A DNA stretch of 64,000 nt from the NCBI GenBank assembly GCA_020736575.1, contig JAGPYM010000011.1, positions 682,001 to 746,000 of the forward strand, written 5' to 3'. Numbering within the stretch: position 1 is the first letter of the stretch; every line of letters starts with the position of its first letter. Both the position numbers and the translations under genes were made by a program. Below the pieces are notes generated by a model. That model was not told the origin of the DNA and did no database searches. It was given only the letters and a program-made list of their open reading frames with translations. The DNA comes from Thelonectria olida (lineage: Eukaryota; Ascomycota; Sordariomycetes; Hypocreales; Nectriaceae). Shown here in pieces: positions 49,504-61,038 of this stretch.

Positions 49504-51975
49504 AGAACGCACTGCTTCATTTTGGAGAGGGACAAGGCTGGCGGTTTGGGTAATGCATGGAATTATTCGTCCAGCAGAGCGCTATAAGCGCTCGAGTCTA
49601 GTCCTGCATTTCGCGTCGATAAACCAGACTTAACTGACATCCAGTTTGGCTACAGGTTCTCGGCTCCAATAAACGTACATATGTATATTACACCTCAACC
49701 GTCCTAGAGAAGAAATACGACGGGAGCTTGCATGTACTTGGACGATTCAGGTGCTCGCTGTCATCGAATCGAACATGCTTGTAAACTTTCAGTCTCATTG
49801 ATGGCTGTCTTTCGAAGTCGTCAACCCCAGTTCATCACATAGTTAACGGATGGAGCAGCAGTACCCATTCGGACAACTTTCTCTTCTTCTGCAATAGGAC
49901 CAAGAAAGTCAATGCTTGACGAATCTCTCGGTTACTCCCTTGAATCAGTATACTAGCTAGAAATTGTCACCCTGTTCGACATGGGTTCATGGGTTTGGCA
50001 TTCCTCCTCTTAGCAACTTCTCCGCGATGGAGGTAACAGGGCGAACACTGCAACAATTGAGCTCAGCTTGTCTTAAGGGATTCAGCTCTTGGCACAGGCG
50101 GAGTTTCTGAGAGGGAGAATTAGCACCATTAGCTAGAAATAGAAATGAATTCCAGCTGCTGGGCTCTCGAGTCTCAACATGGGATGCCATTAGTGCGCGC
50201 GCACATGTTCGTTCCGTGGGGGGCTGACTGGGGTAGAGGAGAATACCGTATTCTTGATTAACGGAGTGAGAGAAGAGGAAAGAAGAAGGTTCCGCAGTCA
50301 CACTTGTTCCGATGTGAGTTGGCGTTTTGAAGGCTCAGGCACAGGCAGGCTCACCACCTTTGTCCGATGACGTGGTTGCTTGTTGTGTGGTCGTGGGGTC
50401 TGTTTCAACCAAGTTTCCTATTCAAGGGCTTTGCATCATTTCTGTAGACTATCGGCTGCAGGGTTGACTCTTTTGACTTCTCTCCCGCTGACGTGAAAGT
50501 GAAGGGTGATGATGTGACCACATCGCCAAGGTCAACCGGTTTGTTCTCGAGCAAAGCTGAAAGCACTGGCTGGCCGCTTCTTTCAGCCGTAAGGCCAAGT
50601 CAGTCGCCAAGACTCACTGAATCGCAAGACTCAACCAATCAATGCAGCTGGGATTCTTTTACTCTTCTGGCGACTGAGACGTGGGTAAAGTAATTTTGGT
50701 GCAAGCTCGAGATGGTCGAGACCCCCACTAACTTAACGGGGCTCCAATTGGCCTGGTGCCAAGGTATGCGTCTAAGCGAGTTGCACTCACCTGATGGCGC
50801 ACGAGGCTTTGTCAACTCCCCGAGAAGGTCGCGTGAACTCCCCGAATTCAAGGTGACAACACATTCATCACCACTTTGCATGTGCATTGCATGGGACGTC
50901 ATGTCGTCAGCCGCAACATCAACTCCATCCATCATCGGCTTGGATGCTTGAAGCAAGAAAGAAGGAACGGATCTCTCAAATCGAATAAACCCAATACAAG
51001 ACGAAAGGGAAAGCATCCCTGCACACACACCAAGCTCAATATGCTCGGTCTTACGGCACCGTTAACTCCAACATCCCCGCCCTTTTGACCTCCAACTGAC
51101 CAGTCCCTGACCGCACATATTGCCGTCCTTCGTTCATAATGTCCCCGCCCCCTCGGCAAGAATTAGAAGCGGCCCTTCCAACGAGGCTAAGGAGGTTCGA
51201 CACCTCCGTCCTGACTCTGGACCCGTCTCTCAGACGCCGTGATTTGCTCTTCCCGGATCCTACGGGGGTCCCTGACTCCCTCGAGGCTCCGGGGGCTCTG
51301 CCGTTCGTGGCTTGCAGCAAATGCCTCTTCGTCTGGCCACTCAGACGTCGCGATGCCCTCATCCATCCCACCTTGGATCCACCCCCTAGAGTTTCTCCTT
51401 CTCCACCACCGATGGTCCGAAGTGACACGACGACGACCCGAAGCCGCTAGACCTCGTTCCGTCAAAGGCTCTTCAACCCTTCTCCACGGCATTGGTTCGG
51501 CTCGTGTCCCGTTGGTCAGTGAAATGACTGTCCCAGGATCTGGCACCTCTCTGCGTGGTTTCTCGAGCATCATCACACCAATTATAGCCGTTGCCGTCCC
51601 ACGGTGGATGTGCGGATTGTCGGGAGGTACTCCTCCTACCCCATACCTAGGTCACTAACGGATGAAGTGTTTGGAGTCTCTCGTCATGTTTCGGTCGGGC
51701 TGAAAAAAACCAGCATCCGCCACTTAGGCCACGAGTACGAGGGGACCAAAATTGTTCCCTCGCATGGGGGAGTGCAGAGCTGCTTTAAAAATGCTTCCTG
51801 TCCCTTTCGTCTCTCGTCTGTGATTCTGTCCCCTCTCCTTCCCTCATTCCCAGATCGTTGAGCTGCTTCCCTGCCTCGTTACATCCCTCGAGCTCGCGTT
51901 AGTCCTTGATTATACTTGTTACTCTTGACACTGTGTCTGGCACACACCGCACTCCTCGTGATTCAATTACTCAAA
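49504..51975. other. intergenic region
   Basis: About 2.5 kb without a supportable gene. Frames of 100-140 codons at 49.99-50.30, 50.64-51.03 and 51.14-51.66 kb lie on both strands, overlap one another and have no domain or credible splice partners. A pyrimidine-rich stretch at about 51790-51960 is the likely core promoter and leader of the cysteine-synthase-like gene. Confidence 0.45.
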
Positions 51976-53904
51976 ATGGTGGGCTCAGAACATCTCAATG
52001 TCTTCACTGGGCCGGACTCTGTTCGAAAGTACTTTGACCCCGAATACTCTCCTCCTCTTCCGCTCGTCGAGATCCCCGACTGTCTCAACCCCTACCGAGG
52101 CGATGGCGTTCGCATCTATGCCAAGATGATGTCGATGCACCCAGCTACCAATGTCAAGGTCATGCCAGGTTCGTCCTCAAGTTCCTATGTGTAGATAGAG
52201 TCCAGGGCACTAATCTTGGGCTCTAGCCATGAACCTCTTGGACAAGGGCATCGAGCCTGGTGTCACCAAGACGGTCGTCGAGAGCAGCTCTGGCTCGACC
52301 GTCATCTCCATGGCCATGGTCGCCCGTGCCTTTCACGGCATCGATGATGTCCATGCCTATCTCAGTAACAAGACCAGTGAGACAAAGCTACGCCTCATGC
52401 AGTTCTTTGGCCTGGACGTGTAAGTACCACCAAGTTCCACCTGTGATGCTAGACTTTGCTGAGTATCATACAGCACTCTATTTGGAGGGCCTTCACAACC
52501 CACCCCAGTAGATGAGAGAGGCGGTATTCGCGCAGCTGCTCGCAAGGCTGCCGAGTCCGACTCAGTTTGCAGCCCGAACCAATATGTCAACGATGATGTA
52601 TGTGATCCCATCATCCCGGAAACCTTCTAGACACTAATGTCGCCCTCCTAGAACTGGAAATCTCATGTCCGTTGGACAGGCCCTCAGATTCACCGACAGC
52701 TACCGGAGATCAATGTAATTGTTGCATCAATGGGAACAGCCGGTTCGTCGTGCTCCTTCTATCAAGGAATTATGTTTCTAACAACTCATCAACAGGCACC
52801 ATGACCGGCTTGGGTACCTACTTCAACGAGGCAAAGCCGTCTGTCTACCGCATTGCGTAAGCATCCCTCAATATGCCATACATGGTCAATACCTAACTCA
52901 ACTTTGCAGTGTCTGCACCAATGCTGGAGAGCGAGTGCCTGGTCCCCGAGAGTACTCTCTCATGGAAGAGGTCAAGTTCCCATACAAGGAGGCTCACGAC
53001 GCCCTTGAGGAAGTCTCGGCACCAGATTCCTTCTCACTTTCCCTAGACCTTTCTCGCCAGGGAATCGTCTGTGGTCCCTCTTCCGGAATCACCCTCAAGG
53101 GACTGTTTCAGAGAATTGAGAAGATGAAGCAGGAAGGTACTCTTTCGCAAATTGCTGGGCCCGATGGCGAAGTGCACTGTGTTTTCATGTGCAGCGATCT
53201 CCCGTACCAGTACCTAAACGAGTACTTTGCCACCTTGGGACCTGAAAAGTTCCGTCCCCTTCGCAACGAGGTATGGATGCTATCTACACACGTCATTCTA
53301 GTCAATGTTAATGGTTCTACAGAAATTGAGACATGTTGATCTCTACCGCTACGACGACAGCTGGGAGCTTCAGGCACTCCCGGCTTTGTCGAGCTACTTC
53401 AATATCCACCCATTGGGTTCCCACGACACGGTTCTCTCCCTGGCGGATCAACTGGACAAGGCTCTCACTGCCAGACCTAATACCCAAGTTCTAGACTTCC
53501 GCCGCTCATCCGACTATGACGCCTTCCACCTACCCAACTCTGTCAATATCCCCCTCGACGCTCTTAGAGATGGCGCCTCTCGAGGGAGTCCGTTTGCAAA
53601 CATTGCTGACGATTGCGACATGCTCGAGGAGGTCTGGCTTGAGCTTGAAGAGCTCTTTACCATTAAGGACAAGAACGGGAAGCGGAATGCCAGCGCCGAG
53701 GCCCTGATGGCACTCCTTCGCGGAAAGAAGGTCCTAACTCTGTGTTACGATGGCGACACGGCCAGAGTTGCCAACAGCGTCCTCCGCGCCAAGAGTGTCA
53801 ATGCAGAAAGCATCCGCGGCGGTTATGCTGCCTTGTCCGAGTTGCAGATGCCGTGTAATGACACTTGCAAGGTTACAGTTATGCCTGTCTCGCTTGAAGT
53901 TTGA
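51976..53904 (+). CDS. cysteine-synthase-fold PLP enzyme fused to a C-terminal rhodanese domain
   Basis: Seven exons (51976-52168, 52227-52419, 52474-52597, 52652-52742, 52796-52856, 52910-53270, 53323-53904) give 534 residues. Residues 1 to about 370 form a fold-type II PLP enzyme (cysteine synthase / cystathionine beta-synthase group). The predicted Schiff-base lysine is K61 in NVKVMPAMNLL. The Asn-loop position reads ESSSGSTVISMA instead of the usual T/S-SGNTG. A phosphate-binding stretch GTAGTMTGLG follows, and CGPSSGIT is the loop near the PLP N1. Residues from about 400 form a rhodanese-like domain with DFRRSSDYDAFHLPNSVNIP and an active-site loop beginning at about C482 (LCYDGDTA), so sulfur transfer chemistry is possible. 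Both domains look intact. The fusion suggests one enzyme makes a sulfur or sulfide intermediate and the other moves it, but the substrate is unknown. Confidence 0.88.
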
Positions 53905-56900
53905 GCAACGGATGCCATTTTTCTGCCACGGAAAGACTCTAGCACGAGTACTCTCCTTCGTTTTTACCCTTTTTTCACTTCTTTAAGAGCGTTTTGCCTT
54001 GATCAGGAAGCGCAGTGGGCATCCGGGATCTCGCGTTTCCTATGTCATCAATATTTGGGGATGAGCTTCAAGCCCAGAAGTGCAGTGGGTTTCTGGGGCT
54101 TGGGGTATGCATTGTTTCCGTTACTATCGGACTTTTTGGACACTATCATGATATGGGCATGTCCACGTTTTTGGGCTTTCTTGGACGAGGGCTGGGTCTA
54201 GAAGAGCGTGGGCTTCTGAGACACCATGGGCTTTCAACACGTCCCAACTATCAGGGGGTGTATCATCTCGAGTTCAGAAGTGCAGTGGGTTTCTGAGACT
54301 CGGGACAATATTTCAACAATTGGAAAAAGTTGACTGTGAGCGGACCTTTATGGATATTATAACGAACACACGACAATTGACATTCTTCAGTGCTACGGCA
54401 CTACAAGTCCCTAGATGACAGACATATCTATCACTAGGTTGACCATTTATCGAGGGCAATAAAACTTATCTCGGAGGCAGTAGTCTAGTCTCGTGGTTTT
54501 TCGGAGTGACATGTAATTATTCGTAGTACACCCATGGTCTCGAGTCGTGATACGATTGCCAAGTGAGAAAGTAAGGCCATCTTCTATCTTCTAGAAGCCT
54601 TCTTACGCCTCATTCGTCTCCACGCCGTTTCACATAGTCGTCACATGGTCCAAAGTTCAGGGCATTGGGGGCCCTGGATTTGGCAATTCGTTATAGGGAG
54701 AATCGCCGAACACACTCTAGCCGCGACGTCCAAGTCTGGGCTTAACTAACCTATGCACTCTAAGTTATCAGGCCATGGGCAGAGAGGCGTTCGTTCCTTG
54801 AGAGGCGTTTTCTAGATGCGACGGATGAACGAACTGGGTAATCAGCTCGTCCCTGGACGCGGGTTGACAGTGCAATGCCAGAATCCGACAATTCCATCTC
54901 GCACCCGCCTCTGTCTGCCGCCCCAGATTCTCTCGGCCAACTCAGGCGCCCTATCTCCTGCTCCCCACGAAGCTGTTGACAGTGGCTCGAGAGTTCCAAG
55001 AAGCTTGTGTTTGCGTGCCCGTGCCTCGACTCGTGACGTCCATCCCGCTCTGTCGCACACCTTCGGGCCATGGGATCGGGCCGTGGAGGAGTGCTTTGTT
55101 TCAGATTGTTATCGTGTGGACACTTTTTCGATCATTAGGCATGTCCAAGGGGAACTTGACGGTGTCCATTCAGGGGATGTCTTGTTGACAGGATATGCAC
55201 TCAGCATCGGAGAATGACGCCTGCCCTTGAGGAACATACCTCGCCTCGCCGGTTGAGTTTCTCCCAAACTCTCATGAAAATGACAAATCTCGCCCTGCGG
55301 GCGTTCTTCGACGACATATGTAACTGTCACAACCCACAGGCATCCGACGAAATGGAATCTACAATGCCCAAGCACATTTCATTATCGCGCAAGATGCGCA
55401 TCTCATAGATCCACGGCTAAAGCCACGAGGCGTGCGACTTTTCCAACGTTTTATTCTCATGATGCCAATATACCACGAAATGGTCCAATGGGGGCGTCTA
55501 TGTTTCAGTCTCTTCTTTCGGACTCTTCATGGGGACCTGTTCTTCACCAACAACCAAGCCTCGTGAGCACATTTCCGTCCCCAAGATCTACTTCCGCATT
55601 GCCATAAGAGCCAAATCCCAGTCCCCTGCACGCAATCGAGAGAGTCAGTCCTAAAATGGGGAATGTTTTAGCGGGCCAGTTAATTCTAGCCTGGAAAGGC
55701 CGGAATTTGCGCAGCCGTGGGCCTCCAAGGTCTGGACCAGTGAAGAATTCCAGAGGAGCATCTCGACTGATGTCATTGAACACGAGGAGATGTGGGAGAC
55801 AGCAGGTTCTTTATTTCGAGGACAAAGGCAAAGATCAAAGACATTGTCTCGGTTGAGACAGGAACCCGTTCAACCCTTCGGCACTACCCGCTCACACTTT
55901 CTAGCCATGATGACTGCCAGTTTATGCATCGCATCGAGGTATATACGCCTACAGAGGTATTGTGGTGAGGCTGGATCTCGCTTTAACTTGGCTAAGACGG
56001 TGGCATGGGTCGCTGTGACTCGCTCGCTCGTCCTGGCGCACATCTTTTACGGCACACGACAAGATAGGAATTCGCTCCAAGAACGGAGTGTGAGTGTTTC
56101 CGATCAAAGCTGTGTATGTTACCTACTTTAGACCTTGTTTGTTTCTCGTAGTCAACCCTGATCAGCCAGTGCATCCCATCCCACGACAAGACATGCCCTT
56201 ATTGGCACCACAATAGGTAACATTTCAGTAATTCCCTTTATCCGATTCCTCATTACCGTCCTGGCCAAGCATGAAATAAGAATGCTCAGAATGACCGTCT
56301 TCAGCAAATAACCGCTCCATCCGCTCCTAGTCTTCCCCATCCATAGCCCGGCGTCAACCTTCACGTCGCCTTCAGCGCTTCCAACAGCGCCAGAATTCCC
56401 TCCCCCGCTGATCCACGCCCCTCCTCGGCTTTCTGTGAGGGTGCTTTCTCCGCGATCAGAAGAATCACATTCCAGGCGGTTCCTGTGGCGATATGTTGCT
56501 CCATCTCACTTCCATAGCCACAGCCAACATCACTCAGGTCAACCTTACATGTGTTTTCCTCATTTCGTCATGTTTCTTTGCATGTTTGCCCATGAAGACC
56601 CAGGGCAACTCAGCTCAGGCCGCTCTCCCTCACGAGCCCAAGCCTGTGCGCGACTAATCCGGTGGAAGTGGTGGATAGTCTCTTTATTAGCGTACCAAGT
56701 TACAAGTGTTTGACACAAACACCTGAGGTGAGACATTTGCAATCATGATCCCTGCTTGATTCAGCTGTCAGTCGTTCGAGATTCCAGATCGACGGGTCTG
56801 ATTAGTCTCTCATGGTACCCTTGCCCCTGTTCTGATGTCGCGAGGACCCTTGCATGTCTCCAAATCGACGTGAGGCTGCCAAGACGGACAAAGATGCGCT

Positions 56901-57541
56901 ACAACGAGTACTTGGGACCTGCATTCGTAGATATACCTACTCTGTACAAAGCCATTACGCATCTCATTAATAGACTTCCTCTCGAGGGAGCCCAGAATTC
57001 CAGGACCTCGTCCCGGCATCTCCCCTTCCGCCTCAGGGGCGTGACCGACAACCCGTCCACCCCTGAGCTCGAACTTCCTGTTCGTCGTTAAAGTCCTCGA
57101 CCCTCAGGTCACGGGGGGTGTTTCCATGGCGCGTAATTAGGTTATTAGTGCCTTGACCTGGACTAACATCTCGCGCCGTCGGTGAGACGAGCCCCTCGCC
57201 CAGCACAGATGCCGAGAGGTGAGTGGGCGTCGAGGCTGGGCATCTTGACCGGATTAGGGACTTACATACTATGTAGTTATATCAACCCCTGTCCCATGTT
57301 ATGTGATCCGATCCCCGTCATCATCGTACCGTACCGGTATTGTAGATCAACTACATCCATCCGTCACTCGTTCCAAGGTACCGAATGCTCGCAATGGTCG
57401 CTCGTTCCAGGCCGTCACCACTCCTATGAGTCACTTATATATCACCCTACGAGAACATCTCGCCCACTCTCACCTAATACCCAAGACCGAGTAACAAGCA
57501 CCACACCCTGTTACGTCTGGTGTCATCGCCACCCTCTCAAG
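53905..57541. other. intergenic region with a short 200-nt-spaced repeat
   Basis: 3.6 kb with no supportable gene. Short frames of 60-130 codons overlap on both strands. An identical 21-nt segment occurs at 54075-54095 and 54275-54295, with a weaker relative near 54007. I see no transposon ends and no RNA gene. The right part is the promoter of the gene at 57.5 kb. Confidence 0.45.
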
Positions 57542-58678
57542 ATGGCGAAGAAGGACTTTCTTGCAAAACTGCTCGGGAACAGACTCTCCAGAGTCCTAAC
57601 CCGAAGCAAAAGATCATCCAAATCAAAGACCACGAGCCCTCCCCAAGATCCCTTCACCCAGAGATACGGCGGCCCTTCATATCTGGACCGCAGTGAAGCC
57701 CTCACCATCAACACCCGACACGACCTACTAGACCGCCACATCGACTCCCACGTCAACAGACACGAATATGTAAACACCCAACGGGAATCAGCCTCCTCCT
57801 CACGCCCTCTCACAATGCCCTCTCCAGCCCTGTCCTCCTCGGTCCGCCAGTCCCGCCGCGCCTCCTTCCGCCAGCGCTTCTGGAGCATCTCGTCGGCCAA
57901 CTACTTCCCCGAACTCGACGAAGACTTCCAGCGCCGCCCGTCCGTCACGTCTCCCTCGCCAGACCCCAACCGGAGGAGCGCCTACGTGCCCCGCCACGCA
58001 GCGACTGACTTCCATAAGACGTCCAACAACAACCGCCGTCGCACCATCAGCGTCCAGGTCGCCGCAAGCGAGCGCATCGCCGCCCGCTTCAACAACTCTG
58101 ATGACTCTGACGACGCCACTCTCTGCTCTGTAAATCTCCGCGAGGACGACCCAGAGGAAAACACTCGCGACCTGGACATGTGGCTAGCAACTCTGCACCG
58201 CCAACAAGCCCTCCAAGCACTCACCACACCCGCCGAGCCCACGCCGCACTCAGGCCCAGCTCTATCTCCCCTGCACGTCTACCCGCACAGCCGCCACAGC
58301 CAGACCTACCACTCCTGGATCCCCGTCGTCGAGTCTGCTGCCGACAGCGACGACGAATACGGCGTCTACAGCCAGACCGAAGCCGACATGCGCCGCCGGA
58401 GCCGCTGCTCCCTGTTCTGGGCCGAGATCGACAGGACCGCCCTCCCGCGCCCGGTGCAAGACACGGTGCTGCACCGCAACAGCACATACATGGACGTGCA
58501 ACCGCCTCGGCCTCCGTCTGCGAGCTCTCGCCCCGCAAGCTTTGTAGGCGGGGGCACGAGCCTTGCCGAGTGGACGCAGCCGCAGCGACCCATGACTATC
58601 GCTAGGACCGTGAGTGAGAAGCGACGGATGTCGTGTGCGAGATCGCCGGGTGTAATGACTGTCGTCGAGATGTCGTGA
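57542..58678 (+). CDS. uncharacterised basic, disordered protein
   Basis: Single exon of 378 residues from the ATG at 57542 (MAKKDFLAKLLGNRLSRVL). The frame is open upstream to about 57.18 kb, but that part looks non-coding. The N-terminal 30 residues could form a basic amphipathic helix. The rest is Ser/Arg/Pro-rich with clusters such as SVRQSRRASFRQRFWSISS, an acidic DDSDDATLCSVNLREDDPEE stretch, and many potential phosphosites of the R-x-x-S type. A central SRHSQTYHSWIPVVES and a C-terminal MRRRSRCSLFWAEIDR motif are the most structured-looking parts. I recognise no domain. Codon usage has a strong C-ending bias like the other genes here, which supports it being real. Confidence 0.65.
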   Translation: MAKKDFLAKLLGNRLSRVLTRSKRSSKSKTTSPPQDPFTQRYGGPSYLDRSEALTINTRHDLLDRHIDSHVNRHEYVNTQRESASSSRPLTMPSPALSSSVRQSRRASFRQRFWSISSANYFPELDEDFQRRPSVTSPSPDPNRRSAYVPRHAATDFHKTSNNNRRRTISVQVAASERIAARFNNSDDSDDATLCSVNLREDDPEENTRDLDMWLATLHRQQALQALTTPAEPTPHSGPALSPLHVYPHSRHSQTYHSWIPVVESAADSDDEYGVYSQTEADMRRRSRCSLFWAEIDRTALPRPVQDTVLHRNSTYMDVQPPRPPSASSRPASFVGGGTSLAEWTQPQRPMTIARTVSEKRRMSCARSPGVMTVVEMS

Positions 58679-59488
58679 AGCAAATCGACTTGTAACTATC
58701 CATCTTTGTTCAACGTTTCCTTTGTCCTGTGAGGGGATCAGCGTTCGTTCGTTACGGTTTGGCTTGGGGAGTTGGGATTTTGACCGTTATGAAGAGGAGC
58801 ATGAGTACAGTGAGGCCGAGAATGAGACTATATTACATGCATATCCTTACAGCGAATATGACATGGCAACATACCCTCATTAACTCGCACTCAACATTGC
58901 TAGTGATACGTTCTCTTGGGTGATATCGACAAGATACCAAGAGCTGCTCAGACATGCATGAGGCGTGGACGTCATGACAAGTAGCATTTGTCTCTTCCTA
59001 TGCACTCCCCCCCTTTGTCCAAAGGGGATAGATAGTATGTACAAATAGCAGAACATCAAATAACGCCAACAACCACCGAAACATCCAATGCACGGCTTGG
59101 GAGAATTAGTCTCCTTGCCTGCTGGAGAATACAAATCATTATCAATCAGTCCCAAAATCAAAACCCCGTGAAAATGCAACCGTCAACAGACCAAAGGAAT
59201 AATAATATTCCAGGCAAGTAACCTCCGTATCCAAGATTCCCATAGGGAACAAATGAATGTCAGGAAATACCGAAAGTCATCAGTCATTAAACAAGGACAA
59301 GTCGTATAATGTCCCTCAACCAAGTCTCCCAATTGTGTTGATGGAGCAGAATAGTAGCCTGCTCCAAAGTGGTCAAGGCCATTGCAACCTGCATCTTCCA
59401 AAGGCGGTGATTGGACGAGGGTAACCTCCTGTACCACCAAGCCGGATCAGCAGAAGCAAATAAGCCGCCAAGTTGGCGCGCCTTGCAT
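58679..59488. other. convergent intergenic region
   Basis: 810 nt between the stops of the 57.5 kb gene and the Whi5-like gene, holding two 3' untranslated regions. AT-richer around 58.83-59.25 kb. No gene seen. Confidence 0.5.
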
Positions 59489-61038
59489 TTATGCATGCAT
59501 AACGCCTGCGACACCGCTTCTTGGGCCCAGTTGGATTTCCTCATCATCAGAGCTGTCCGCTGACTCGGCCACTGCTCGATCAAGCATTCGCTCGATATCT
59601 TCATCTCGAAGAATCTTTCTAGCCAATCTCCCTCCACTTCCCAACCCGCTTGGTAACGACAAAGCCCCTCGCAAGTGACTGCTACCATTTATTCGCCCCC
59701 GTGGGGTGCCCCGATTTGGAGTATGATAAGGCTGCCGCGGTGAGTCCAGGTCCATTGGTGAGCCCGGTGGTGGGGGCATTCCAGGTGATTTCTCGAACCC
59801 TACTCGCTTGTTTGGATACTGCTGTCGTTGGGAAGTTGGCAACGGTTTCCGAGGGCCTGATGGCAGAGCATGCCGGGTCTGCACAGCCCTCAATGCCCCA
59901 ATGTGCGGCCCCGGTGAGCCGGTCGGCGAGAAGGCATGCTTGAGGTTGGCCGAGTTCCCCGGACTGCTCATGAACAGCAACGACTCAATTGCATCTTGCT
60001 CCCTGACATTAGGTTGAGGTGAGAATAGGATGGGGTCCACCAAGCTTTTCGTTCTTGATCCACCATGCATCGTTGGATGGCCCGGAGTATGAGGTGAGGC
60101 AGAGTGAGAATGTGAGAGAAGAGTAGGAGTGTAGTGGGGGTTAGAGTTACGGCGTGCGTTTGAGCGAGGAGCAGGCATGCTGATGGAGGGCTGGATGGGC
60201 GCTGGAGGAGCAAGCATAGGTTTACCAGAAGATATCCTTGGAGGGGAGTCGGACTTTCGATGGCGAGTTATGGGCTCTGGTGCTGATGAACTAGGAACGG
60301 CTAACCGTGGGCTGGCAGAGGAGCCCTGGCGACGATGGACTGTGGAAGTGCTTGAGGTAGGTGAAGCGGCGTGCGAGGCTAGTGACTCAACCTCTTCGAG
60401 AGAATTGTCTTGCCAACCCTTGTTGACTTTGACCATAGCATACGAAAGACGCGTCCGCAACTCGGCAGAAAGCTGCATCGTGTTAGTCAATTGTCAACAC
60501 CAGGGCGAGGACCGACAGCAACGAATGCTGCGCCATATGAGTTCAATACGGCGTCCCTCCAACGACATCAAGAACATCTTACCTCTCCAAGATAGCCTCC
60601 CGTTGTTGAGGCCTTACTGGCCGTGCTGAGCCCTCGAGAGTGTCCCTTGACGGGACTCCAACTCTCAGATCGTGTCTTGACCTCTCCATCCGCCATTCGT
60701 TTCCTTGAAGAGCCACCATCTGTTGCCATTTTGTCCTGGGTGGCGGCAATTTGCGAGAGCTGGAGCAGCTGGCTATCCTGGCTGGATGGACCAGGAGGAC
60801 AGGTCCCAGAGTCGCTGGCTGGAGGCGTAAATGCCTGGTCGGTCGAGACAGTCATGGTTGTATCCTGGGAGTCCGCAGTTGACCGAGGGTGGCTTTGGGA
60901 AGAGAGGTCGTCGCCGTCCGTCGAGGACTGTCGTTGGAGCGCGACGGGAAACGCGGCGGCGGCGGTGACTGTGGCAGGCGCGGTAGTGAGGACCGTAGTA
61001 GCCACTGATGAGGGCGCTGAGGCGTCTGAGGAGGACAT
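59489..61038 (-). CDS. Whi5/Nrm1-type cell-cycle transcriptional repressor
   Basis: Two exons, 60583-61038 and 59489-60472 (110-nt intron), give 479 residues. Directly after the splice junction is the conserved motif of this family, ELRTRLSYAMVKVNKGWQ with the following SLEEVESLA (about residues 155-182). In yeast Whi5 and Nrm1 it binds the SBF/MBF transcription factors. The rest is disordered and rich in Ser/Pro and Thr/Pro sites (SPPR, SPGPH, SPRQP), expected targets of cyclin-dependent kinase. The C-terminus ends in an acidic patch, ADSSDDEEIQLG. The start is the first ATG of exon 1 (MSSSDASAPSS). The expected role is G1/S repression in the nucleus; filamentous fungi often have a single member. 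Outside the motif there is little to compare by eye. Confidence 0.82.

Noticed and set aside
51139..51658. overlapping 103- and 139-codon plus-strand frames upstream of the PLP-rhodanese gene
   Set aside because: Two frames and an antisense frame are open at once over Pro/Arg/Ser-rich sequence, a sign of base composition rather than selection. No domain.
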